Source of the DNA: Centroberyx gerrardi
Lineage: Eukaryota > Chordata > Actinopteri > Beryciformes > Berycidae
Assembly (NCBI RefSeq): GCF_048128805.1
Contig: NC_135997.1
Location: forward strand, 3,358,685-3,422,684
Direction of reading: 5' to 3'
Length of the DNA: 64,000 nt
The position numbers were made by a program, and so were the translations under genes. The notes under the pieces are model-generated. The model worked only from the letters and a program-made list of their open reading frames with translations, ran no database searches and was not told the origin of the DNA. Below are positions 37,195 to 49,900 of the stretch, in pieces. Positions within the stretch are counted from its first letter, which is position 1; every line of letters starts with the position of its first letter.

Positions 37195-37690
37195 CCAGGG
37201 TAAGAAATTCAGTTTTTTGCCCTCTTGATCGTAATTTAGGGGCGTTTTTGTCCTTTTCGGACTATGAAATTACATATTGGCAATTACATATGCATTACAT
37301 ATTGGCAATTAAACACTCAATTTGTACCACTAAGATTTGTCTTATTTTAAATCATAATATACATCACATAAAGTAACAATCACAGACGTTTTCTACTGCT
37401 TCAGGCTGCGTTGGCTGTTTTGTGATCAAAAAACGCTCCATTTTTGTCTCCCAGAATGCACTGGAATGACTTGTCCTGTCATATGTTCCCATGGATTTTC
37501 TACAGTGGCCCACGAGGGACATTAGTCACAGTCATGCATGAATGTATTTGGGTGAAATGCAAAAAAGGGTACTCCTAATTATCAGGGGCATTTTTTGCCC
37601 CTTCATTTTTAGTTTTATTTTATGAATTTTATGAACTTGGACGGGGATTTTTGCCCTCAGCGCCTGTTGATTTCTGTCCCTGCTGCCTCA
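37195..37690 (+). repeat. Dispersed repeat B, copy 1
   Basis: Shares aagaaattcag, attttaaatcataatata, ttttctactgcttcaggctg and tgaaatgcaaaaaag with the copy at 39195-39830 in the same orientation. The two copies flank znf408 coding exon 1. Confidence 0.7.
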
Positions 37691-37961
37691 CCCATCATAA
37701 CCTATTGGATATAACCTCACCGCCTCAGCCTGTCTCCTTCTCTCTCCATATTCTCTCCGAATACGTCAGTCCTTAACCTCGAAGACATTAAAAGCAGCTT
37801 TAAAATCAACTCTAAACCTCTCAACTGTTACTAAACGTACTAAAGCACGATAGAATCACAACCCCTCCTCTCCAGTAGCTGCATCTGTAAAAAATAACTT
37901 TTATGTAATCTTGTCTATTGTAATGTGATGTGATCTGTTTCTTGTGTTTCCATACAGAGTG

Positions 37962-40900
37962 ATGGCCAGTCTCCCGCCCCCCGGCCCGTCTCCTCCCGTC
38001 TCCCTGCTCTCCTCCCTGATCCCCCGGGGTTTCGCTGTGGGACCGTCCCGGCTCTGCGAGGGCCGTCTGGGGCTGTGGTGGGTCGGCCGCTCGCTGGGGG
38101 CCGGGTCCCTGCTGGGGAGGGGGGGAGACACTGAGTGGGCCTGGATGAACCACGCTGACCCTGACTGTCACCCTGCCATGATGACCTCTGACCCCAAGTC
38201 CAACAAAGGTCAGACCGACAGCAGGGAGACAGAAAAGGTAAAGATTATAATTTTTAAATCACTTTGATTTTATTAATTTTTATTTAACCAGTGTAGTCCC
38301 ATTGGTAGTCCCATCTAGATTAAAGAGAGACCTTGGCACAAACGCAGCATCACAATAAAAATAACAGTAACAAACAACATGCAACAATGTACATACGCAA
38401 AGATAGAACTAAAATCACATAATAGGTAAATGCAAAGAGAAAACTCACTGTATGAGTGTTCAGAAGGATCAGAAGGCCAGCAGGATCAAGTCCCAAACCT
38501 CCGTACATCTTGGCTGAATAAAGTACAGACAGCACTTTGTAGAGTCGGCCTTGAGATCCTTCATAATAATTTTAAATTCACCAAGAGCGAGCAAATTCTT
38601 GTAATCAGTTCCAGACATAGGGAGCAGACTGCATGCAAGCCTCTCTGCCTCGTTAAGTTCAGACCCGAGGGACGGATAACAAAAACACTTGGTAAGACTG
38701 TAGACGGTGATTTCCACCAACCTTTCTACAGACAGAAGAGCAGAAGGAGGCAGACTCTGATTAGCCTTATACATAAAAATGTACCAATGAATAAATCTAC
38801 AAGGCCACAGCAATCAAAGGACAACTTTACCTATCAGCCTATTTTAACTTTTTACTAAATGTCAGACATGGATGATAATTATCTAATATCAATAAACCTC
38901 TATATATTGTATTCAGGGACTGGTGTTTTCAGTAATCACCTTGTCCTCCACCCCAGTGTGGGAAATCCTTTTTACCATCTGCAGTTAGATACTGCAGTGA
39001 TTCGGTGCCTTTGGAGATGTGGTTATTTAGGCAGCGTTAAGAGCGACGCTGTAATGTAAAGTTATGTGTTGTGTTGTGTTGTGTAGGCAATGATGGAGAT
39101 AGCAGCAGATAAGGAGGCTCTGCTGGACAAAGCCTTCTGGATCAGGTGGGTTCACATGGTTTACTGCTCACACAGTTCACACACTGCTTCACACCGGGGG
39201 AAGAAATTCACTTTTTTTTTCACAGGGCATTTTCTGATTTGTAGGGGCATGCTTGTCCTTTTTGGGGACAATTTTATTGAACTATGAAATAATACATTTT
39301 CATTGCATATTGGCAAATAAACTCTCAGTCTGTACCAGTAAGATTTGTTTTATTTTAAATCATAATATACCGCATGTCCCAGCTTCTTTCCCAATGCTGG
39401 AAACTGATGGCAGGCCTTCAGAGGATGGGTTGAGTTTTGAGTTTTCTCACATTGATTGTTTTATGTTTTGTTGAAGCTGTGGTTTATGTGGGGTCGGCAT
39501 TTTCTTCTACTGCTGGCTGTGTGGTGCCAACATTTTCTACTGCTTCAGGCTGTGCACTCTGTTGTGTTCTGATCAAAAACCACACAGTTGTTCTCGCCTG
39601 GAGCGCACAGTGAAGTGTCGCCCGGCCATAGGCTCCCATGAAACAGCTACGGCGGCCCACGGGGGACAATAGTTGCATTAACGAAACTTAAAAAGTGAAA
39701 TGTGCATAGGTTGAAATGCAAAAAAGCTCCTCCTAATTACAGTATCAGGGGCATTTTTTTGTCCCCACATATATAATTTCACAGGTATTTTTTGAATTTC
39801 TAAGGCATTTTTTCCCTGAACCTCCGTTATGTTTTGCTCTGCTTCACACTCATGCATTTGCACAGACAAATTGGTGCTATGTAGCTATCTCTGTCTTCAA
39901 TTGGCCTACTGAATCAGGCTCTGTAAACAATAACCTGGCAAACCCAGCAGGACTGAAGACAGGGATGAAACCCCATGAAACCCCATGTTTTGCTCTCCAT
40001 GTTATCGCCTTTAGATTACATTCAGATTGCTGCTAGTACTCTGAAGTTGATAAATGTTTACTAGCCAGATGCAAGTCACATTTTCACCACATTTTCATTC
40101 AATGTGTCTTTGTGTGTGTGTTTCCTCCAGCTTTGCCTGCCAGGCTCGGGGCAGAGCGCAGCAGAATGTGGCGGTGCAGTGTGTGTGTGGGGAGAAGTGC
40201 ATGTGTGTGTGTGTGGATGTGTGTCTGCGTGTGTGTCGGGACATCCAGTCAGGGACGGAGCTGCTGGTGTACGGCGAACCTGTGGGAAAAACACCCGACA
40301 CACAGGACGAGTCTGCTGGACAACACAGAGGTAACTGCAGAGAGTCTATATATACACCAGAGGGAAAGTAATAGGTTCTAATAGGTTTCAAAGTATTTCT
40401 AGAAAGTTGCACTTAAAAAACATGTTTATTAGGGTTATATCGCAGTGAAATTTTCTTTTCTTTGCACATTTTATTCATTCATATAATTCAGTGAGGTTTT
40501 TTGTGAATTAAATCTTCATTTAAAAGCCAAATGTATCCCAGAGTTTCCCTACTATTGAATAGGTGTGGAAGATTAGACTGGGTTTCAGTGGAGAGTTTTA
40601 GTGTCCCATAATGGTCTAAATGCTGTTTCAGAGGCTTTTCCATCCAGACAAGATTAAAATTTGGGGGGGAAACACTGAATCCCTGTAATTTTTGGTATGA
40701 AAATGATCAAATTTAAACATATGGAATATCCGCACAAAATATCTGCTATCAGCAACTTGTTATTAGTATCGGTTGAACTCTAATGATTATACTTTGTCTC
40801 TTTCAAGGCAAGTAGCCTCTTCTTTCAAAATTGACCAGGTCAGATTAACTGAGTTATCTGCAGCTGATAGATCTGCTCACTCAGGTTATATTCAGTCATA

Positions 40901-43900
40901 AAGTCCACCAGGTGGAGCCAGAGAGACATTAGACATCTGGAGTTCAATAGACTCAGTTTTGGCACATTTCCAATAACACATTCCCTCAGAAAACCTTGTT
41001 TACCACCACATGTTACTATTACAGTTGTAGTTATAATTAAATAAATGGCCAATATGTAAACAGAGGGGACTTGGTAGTGCAGGCTGGACGGCCCCACTGA
41101 GCTGCACAGTGATAAAAGCAGAATTTTGACATAAACATCATTTAACATCACGTACATCAGTTAGTTTAGAGCTATGTGAGCTATGTAACACTGTCAATGT
41201 CTGAAGAAGAGCATACGCTGGAAACGTCACATGTGGTGGTAATAAACGCCATTGGAGCCATTTCTACTGTGTGGACTCTATCTTATAAGTATCAGCTGAA
41301 ACACTCACAGTGAGGCTGAAAGCTGGAGATGAATCATTACAGCTCAGCACAAAACACATCCGCTGTTATAAAGTTTGTTGACGTGCATGTTCGACTGTTA
41401 TCTTATTAAACGCTTGTTATTATAGATAACAGATTTAAACAAATGAAGCCAATGAATCATAAATGCATCTTGAAAAAAATCATGAATACTAAATGAAAGC
41501 TAATAAGATAAGATGAAACTATTGATCCCCGTGGGGAAATTAGGTCGGTGCAGTAGCAAAATGACTTGGATTCAGAAGGGGAAAAGAAAACTGTAATGTA
41601 AGCATGACGTAGGCATTTAAAAACAGTGTAAAAAATGTGTGTAAACATATTTGCTGTATATATTTGTATAAATATAGGTATGCAAAATATAAAAAATGTC
41701 AATATGAATACAATATGAAATAGTGAAACCCTTTAAATTGTCATTAGTATTTGCAGAATACAAATATAACAGTTTGTGAAAGCTGAAGATGCAGGTATGT
41801 GGATGTACAGTTATACACATCATGTGTAAATGTGCATCATATTCACATGAAACAAGTCTGCAGAAGCCACACACATGTACAGAGCGTGTTGTGGCGTCAT
41901 GTTAATGAGTAAATAGGTATGAGATGTTTATTTTTCACCAAATGATATTTCTCTCTCTGACAGATCACAAGGCCAAATGTCCAAAACACAAGAAAGACTC
42001 AGAGAGCAACATGAGAACCAAGCAGGGAGAGGAAGAGGAGATGGAGGAGGAAGAGAAGGAGAGAACACAGGAGGAAGAGGAGGAGGACGAAGAGGAGGAC
42101 TGGATCCCCCGCAGAGGCATCAAGAGGAGTCAGCCGGCCTCATGCAGGAGGAAGAGGAGAGCCGCGAAAATCTCATTTGACTCAGGCAGACGAGCGGAGT
42201 CACAGCCGAGTCAAAACACACACCCACAGCCAGGCAGGACTCCTGACACACACACACAGCAGCACACCAGGGACACGACCAGAGACACCAAGAGGGACAC
42301 AACTAGAGACACAACCAGGGACACAACTAGAGACACAACTAGAGACACAACCAGGGACACAACTAGAGACACAACTAGAGACACAACCAGGGACACAACT
42401 AGAGACACAACCAGAGACACGACCAGGGACACAACCAGGGACACAACCAGGGACACAACTAGAGACACAACTAGAGACACAACCAGAGACACGACCAGGG
42501 ACACAACCAGGGACACAACCAGGGACACAACTAGAGACACAACTAGAGACACAACCAGAGACACGACCAGGGACACAACCAGGGACACAACTAGAGACTC
42601 GACCAGAGACACAACCAGGGACACAACCAGGGACACAACTAGAGACTCGACCAGAGACACAACCAGGGACACAACCAGGGACACAACTAGAGACACAACC
42701 AGAGACACAACCAGAGACACAAAGAGGGACACGACCAGAGACACGGCCAGCGACCCATCAGGTGTAAGGACTGACACAGTAATGACTGACAGAGCAGCAG
42801 CAGTGCAGCCTGGTAGAGCTACAGACACTACAGACAGCGGTCCACAGCAGCAGGGGAGGGAGGCGGAGCTTGTGGCTGTAGTCAGACAGTCTGACAGTAA
42901 CCCTACAGGCGGAGAGAGAGCCCCCCTCCCCCCGCCCGCCCCCCCTCCCGTCAGGTGCAGCTCCCGCCTGGCCGCCAAACCTCGTCGACTTCACTGTTCC
43001 ATCGGACGCACCAAGCAGCGGGAGGCGCTGCCGCCGCCCCCTCCCCCACCCGCTTGCCCCCGCCCGCTCCGACAGAGCCCCAGTGAGGGCGCCCGGCCCG
43101 CCACCGGGGAGACGGTTTCCACGGAGACGGTTTCCACGGAGACAGCTGGTGCCGATGCGCCGGGGTGTGTTGCTGGGGAGACTCTAGCTAGGCAACCGGA
43201 GGCGTTCGAGGTGGTTGCTAGGGAAAGGCGGTACAAGTGTTCCAGCTGCGGGAAAAGTTTCTACCAGCTGTGTCACCTGAAGAAACACCAGTTCACTCAC
43301 ACAGACAGGAAGCCCTTCAGCTGCCAGGACTGTGGCAAGAACTACAGCTCCGCAGAGAACTACAAGGCCCATCAGGTGGGAGAGTGACTGAGTGACAACT
43401 GAGAGACTGGTTCTTTCTTTCTTTCTCTCTTTCTTTCTCTCTTTCTCTCTTTCTTTCTCTCTTTCTCTCTTTCTTTCAATTGCTTTTGATGCTACAATCC
43501 TCGCTATTTTTCCTTTTATTTTTATTATGTATATGTGCTGGGTATGTGCAGAAAAAATCCCCCCTATTACACTGATATCATCAATCTGTGATGTTCAACA
43601 CATTCCAGGAGTTATTTTGTGATGAATTTTCTTTTTTGATGAACCCACTTTCCCTCAACCTTGTCTAATTCTGCTTTAGTTCACTTTGATTGCCTACAAT
43701 TCCCAGAATGCCTTTCTATAACACCCAGAGAACGGGAACTCCTTGGTTTCAGCTGAGGGTTTTACATGTAGGTGAAGAGAGCGGTAGCGATACCATAGTA
43801 AGAGCAAGAAAGCGAGAGTTTTTCCAGTCGAGAAAAAGTGACAGTCACCCCTTACTGAAAAAAGCAACATGGCTGCATTGCATTCTGGTCTATCTCCTGC

Positions 43901-46900
43901 TCCTGTGGGTGGAGAAATTGGTCTCTCTCCTATGATGGATTTCTCCCTGTATGTTGAACGGCTCTAGAAAGAAGCCCTCGCTCTTTGATTCTGAGGGACT
44001 GACACCAAAGCCTGATGTTTACCGCTGCTGTTTTAGATTGTTGTCTCATTTGGCCAATTACCCATGAGAATAAGAAAAATGCCCCACTAACAAAATGGGC
44101 CCAAAATTGCAAGGTGCATCACCAATAGCTGTTTTTATCAGCGTGTTGCAGGGTGAATTCTTCCTTTAAAGGTTTCCCCTGACGGAAACCAGCTTAGTCA
44201 TAATGGAGAGTGGCAATTTTCCTGTCCCACTGAATAAAAATAATAGTGATAATGATAAAAAAATACCAAGTACTGCAAATAATAATAATAATAATTTCCA
44301 GCTGAGTCATCGCGGGGAACGTCCGTTCTCCTGCCCCCACTGTGAGAAGAGCTACGGGCTGAAGCGGGACCTCAGGGAGCACATGGTGCTGCACACCGGA
44401 GAAAAACCGTACGTCTGCGACCTGTGTGGCAAGGCGTTCGCCCGCCGCCCCTCCCTGCGCATCCACCGCCTCAACCACTGCAGCAGGGAGTCACACACAC
44501 AGCCTCCCAAGGTACAGAGGGGGCATTATTCTGCACAGTGAAGCGCTTCTTCAATCATCTGTAATGACATTTTAAAATTGTAATGTGTCACTTGGAGATG
44601 ACTCATCACCTGTTAAACAAGGAGGATTTGTGGGTAGCTAAATTGATAATTTTCTTCACGTTTTCTCCTAAAATCTGTAGTTACCGAGGTGGAATATATT
44701 TAATTTGATCCTGCTGCTTCACCTTGCCCCTAGCTTTTCCTGACTTAAAAAAAAAACTAAATGGTAATGGGTCGTATTTTCTCTCCCTGCGCTGCCGAGC
44801 CACTTCACGTCACATCTTTAAATTGGCATGCTCCTCATGTGTTTTCTCTTCACGCAGCAGTCTGACACGCTGTATTTGTTATTCTCCTCTAGTTACAGTG
44901 TACAGTGTGCTCCAAGCTGCTGGCCAACTCAGGCTCTTTGAGGAACCACATGAAGCTCCACACCGGGGAGAAACCCCACATCTGTCAGCACTGTGGGAAG
45001 GCCTTCAGACAGAGAGGTAATGTCAATACTCTGATCAGCAGGCTGATTAACAGGCAGGTGTGCTCAATTAGAAAATGACATAGTGGCCAAATATTTCTCT
45101 GACAACAGCAGATCCTTTGAAAGGCCAGGAGGCCGGACTCATTTCCTAATTTAGATGAGTAGCCATGCCTCCCAGGAACTGTGTGATATGACTGATGGTA
45201 AAAATTAATCACAGAAAACAACATTCATGCTCAACATACACTACCAGTCAAAAGTTTGGACACACCTGATTGAATGTACTGTGTTTTTCATTCTCTTGAA
45301 GCCATTTTGATCTAAAAGCTTATGCTTAAATGCTAGAAATGTGTTTCTTAGACAAATATAAATAGTGAAGTTAATCCTATGTATGAATTTCTTTCCAAAG
45401 CCTTTGCCTTTCCATCAAGGCAAAGGGCGGCTACTTTAAAGAATCTAAAATATAAGATAGTTTTGATTTGTTTAACACTTTCTTGGTCACTGCATAATTC
45501 CATTTGTGTTATTTCATAGTTTTGATGTCTTAAGTGTTATTCTGAAATGTGGAAAATAGTAAAAATATAGAGAAATGTGGTGTGTCCAAACTTTTGACTG
45601 GATCCACATCCACGTTTGGCCTCAATGAACATATTCTGAATAAACATGCTCAAAAAGAATTCATCCACCCTTGACTTTTTGCACATTTTGCTGTGTTTAA
45701 TTGTGTATTTTTTTTATTTATTTTTTTTATTTTAGATTTAGCACCAAAGTGTTTGACTCTATTGAACTAGAGAGGATATTCTAGTAATTTCAAATAACAT
45801 AAATCCAGTTTATAAAAGTGTTTGCCCCTTTTCATTTTGTGCAAAATGTTCTTGCTGGCCAAAATCATCTTAGGTATTATTTTTTCTCTTGAGGTATTTA
45901 AAATGCAATCTTTTATTATTAGTAGTAGTAGTCACCTGCATATTTCTAAACACATTTCTAAACACAAGCTCATGTCCCACATTTCTTTGGTAGTGAAAGA
46001 GAGAGAAAACTTTGTTTCTGTTATTGTGTTGGAACGCTGACATGACGCGTTATTGTTCAAGAAGACAGTTAGAAAGTTGTGTGATGAAATGTAATGAAAT
46101 GTCTCTAGCTGTGATTAAGCTCCAATTTATGTTGCTGTTTCTCAAAGCGATTGCATCAGTTTTGACAGAACTTCACACATTACTACTTAGCTTACTAGGC
46201 CGCCTGCATGTTCACGCTACCTGCCCCCGCTGTGATCAGAGTTTCCCCCGTCAACAAACATCGTCTCTGTCTGACGCTCTGTTTCCAGTCTGAATATGTG
46301 TGTGTGTGTGTGTGTGTGTCTCAGGAAACCTCCAGGGCCACCTGCGGATCCACAGCGGAGAGAAGCCGTACCCTTGCTCCCAGTGTGAGCAGAGTTTCTC
46401 CCAGAAGCCGGAGCTGCGCCGCCACCTGCTCTCCCACACCGGAGAGGTTTTCCTCTGCAGCTTCTGTGGGAAAGCGCTGAGGGACCCGCACACCCTGAGG
46501 GCCCACGAGAGGCTGCACAGCGGAGAGAGGCCGCACTGCTGCCACATCTGTGGAAAAGGTTAGAACATTACTGAAATTTAAAAGTCAATTAAAATTGATG
46601 AAAAATTAAAGGCTGCACAGTAGAGACAGTTACTGCCATTGCCTGGAACCAATCTCCCCGATCTGCATTATGCCAGCTTTGGAAAAGGTTAAGAACTTCA
46701 TTCTAAAAAAAAAAAAAGTGAAAATTATTATTTCCTGGTTTGTCCTGATAATCCTGAGTGCTTGTTGGTTTGGTTGATGGGTTTCAATGGAGAGTTTTAG
46801 TGTCCCATGATGGTCTAAATGCTTTCAGAGGCTTTCCCACCCTGACAAGAATGTAATTCTGGGGGAAACACAGAATTTTGTGCTATTAAAATGATCAAAT

Positions 46901-49900
46901 ATAAAGAAATTGAATATCAGTGCAAAATGTTACCAGTCTTCAGAAGCCCATATCAGTCAAACCCTAGTTTGTAGTTGTGTTTCTAGTTGAGTAGAGTACA
47001 AATGCGCTACATTTCTTAACAAATATTTATGATTTTTCCCATTTTTGGTGCATATTAATGATCATTTTCTTTTAGTTTGATTTAGTTGTAGCTGCAGTCA
47101 TCAGTATTTAAAAAAAATCCCCTCGGTATCTTGTGTCATTACAGGAACCTAATCTCAGTGTGAGCTTTCCACCCAACCTTGAATCTTGAACCTTGAACCT
47201 TGTATTGAGACTTGTAATCATATTTTTCTTCCAACACGTCTTCCTATTGGATGAGACAATTCCACTTGTTTTCCTTGAAACATGAAACAAGGGAGATTAC
47301 TCCATTTGTTTCAAGGTGATGTCACTCAATCTGAGAAAAGTCTTGCAATAAGTGATGCAGTATTAGATGAAAGCTGTATTTTCTCACCTCTCTAGCAGTT
47401 TTTTTTTTTTAAATTTTATTTGAGATTTTCAGATGTAAGATTACATATCTTTAAGATAGACATTTTTGAAGGTTAAGAACAATGACTGTGAGGGGGGTGT
47501 GAGGAGAAAGCAGGCTTGGATAGTTCCATAAACTAAAACCTAGAACCCTGACTAGATCCCTGCTTGTGCTGTATTAAAATCTCATGTGTACATCGCTTTG
47601 GATAAAAGCGTCTGCCAAATGGGAAATTGTAATTGTAAATTGTTTGAGAATTTCATGGGCTGAAACTTGTACAAATAGACAAAAACCTGTTAGTGGCCAG
47701 ATTGTAGCTGACAAATTGGTACTAGATAGATAGCAGTCATATTGATTTTTTTTTCAAGTAAATTTAAACTGAATATTGTGAAACTGAATTTTAAACAAGT
47801 AAATTCTGGGATTTCTGGCTTTACTTTGGTTGGAACTCTGTTAGTGAAAATAGTCAACAGCAGCCGTGCATTACATAAAATAGCTTTGTTTCTAATTTCT
47901 AGTCACAGACACGTGATTTAGTAAGCAAACACACAAAACACACAGAGGCATGAAGAAAGTCATTTTAAGAATCTGTGTATGTGTGTTTTAATATGTGAAA
48001 TTTTTACACTCACTTGACACACGTTTAACATTCAGTTTTTAAAGGAGAAAATGGGGAAGGAGGAGCAGGAGTCAAGCTGTCTGCAAAACGGCAGATATTA
48101 AGAATGAATTACTAAAAAAGTATTTTCTGCTATTCTTCTTTTTTTTTAAAGGTGCTTTTAAACATCAATAACTCATTACCACATTAATTTTGAGACAATT
48201 TTGTTTTAAATAAACAAATGAGACCAGCAACAGCAACATCCACTTTGTGATAGGAAGCAGTGGGGTTTATGGGAAATGTGATCTTCATTTTGAGGAGCAC
48301 AAAATGTTACTCATTCAGTGACTCACACTCTCTGACGAAGGCATGCGGCCGAAATGCATCAGAGTTGTTTTTAATGTTCAATAGAAGCATGCCATATTAA
48401 TAAAGACATTTTTAATCACAGGGAAAGAGAGCCTTGGTTGATAACCACCAAACAGCCCCTTGCTAACGTTGATTTTTAACCATGTGTGTCCCAGCAGCAC
48501 TCCCCATTCTTCTCTTTTTCCTACTGAATGCTACACCTTTAATCTTTTTTTTTTTTGTAATTATCATGTTTGCATTGCTTTCCCCAGCGCTTTTAATTGC
48601 AAGGCTATTTACAGTTATGGGATTCATGAATGTTCATTTACTCCACTCTTGCAGTCATTCTGGATAACATCATTAGTGAAATACTTAAATTGTAATCAAG
48701 CCAAAGATTTAAAAATGTTAGCCAATTCTAATTAAGATGAAAGGACAAAGTCAGAAGCTGCGCGCTGTTTCCAAAATGTTGTCAAGAAATATTGAATTTA
48801 GCGGCTATAGTTTTCATGGCTGAGCTATGATGAGATGAAAGCCTTGTGTTTTGTTATTTTGTAAAAGAATTAGAAGGGACGTTTATGGTAAAACAAATTC
48901 TGTGTGTGGGACAAAACAGTGGAAAATGAGTCAATGAAAAAACACGCCAGGGGCAAGAATCACATACTGGTGAGGGACAGTGTGACGGCCCAGCGTTCCC
49001 CCAACAAACCTTTCATCATCTCAGGATTATCACAGTGGTTTGCACTGCTGATGAGTTTTCAGGGAGAAACGAAAGAAATGAAAACTAAGTTCAGCGCTGC
49101 CTGCATGACTGGAAAGACAAACTGTTACAAGGTTATCCACAGACACTTTTGATGAAATAAAGGCTTAGACAACAAAAACTTGTGCTGAATTCAATGGTTG
49201 CATTATTGATGAAGTCAAAGGAAACTTATTTGAGACAGAATACCAGATAAATATCCCTCATCACTGACTAGCGCTGATATACAGCAGGGACGACATGCTT
49301 TTTGGTGAAATATAATTGCAGGAGTGAATATTGATATTTCTGGACTTTAATAATTTACAGTTATAACCTACAGTTACAAGAATATGAGATGTTGCGACAG
49401 GAGACTGCAGGCAAAGAAAAGTAAGCTCAGTGTTCATTGTTTTATTTTTTATTAATAAGGCCAACAGAAATTCTGGCCCCTAAAAATCTAAGTTACCAAC
49501 AGGCCCCTCGGTCGAAATGAATCCTTCGTGTAGCATGTTTTCTCTGGATACACGTGTTCATGTCTATGAAATGTATTGAAAACTAATTTGATGATGATAA
49601 AATGATGAAAAACTACTCTTACAAAATGATTGATGGGATGAAAGTGAACCACGTCAAAGATAAATATTTTGGTTCATAACTGTTTGGACCCACAGACAAT
49701 ACTGTCTCCAGAGTCAGCTGTCGGTTGAAACAGCGAGCTCCGTTGCGTCTTGCTGCTAAAAATTAGTCCAAACTGTTTGTTAAAATATCTAAAAAAAAAA
49801 GCCATTTGTGGCTCCACAGGGGAGTTGAGAGTAAACGGAAAAGTTGTGAAATACATAAATGAAAATTAGCTCTGATTTCATGACTCAGTTCCTCCATTAA

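Noticed and set aside
42177..42978. Long QPGTQLET (plus) and VSLV (minus, 255 codons) frames
   Set aside because: Alternative-frame readings of the 12-bp repeat in znf408 exon 4; a repeat unit divisible by 3 keeps all frames open.
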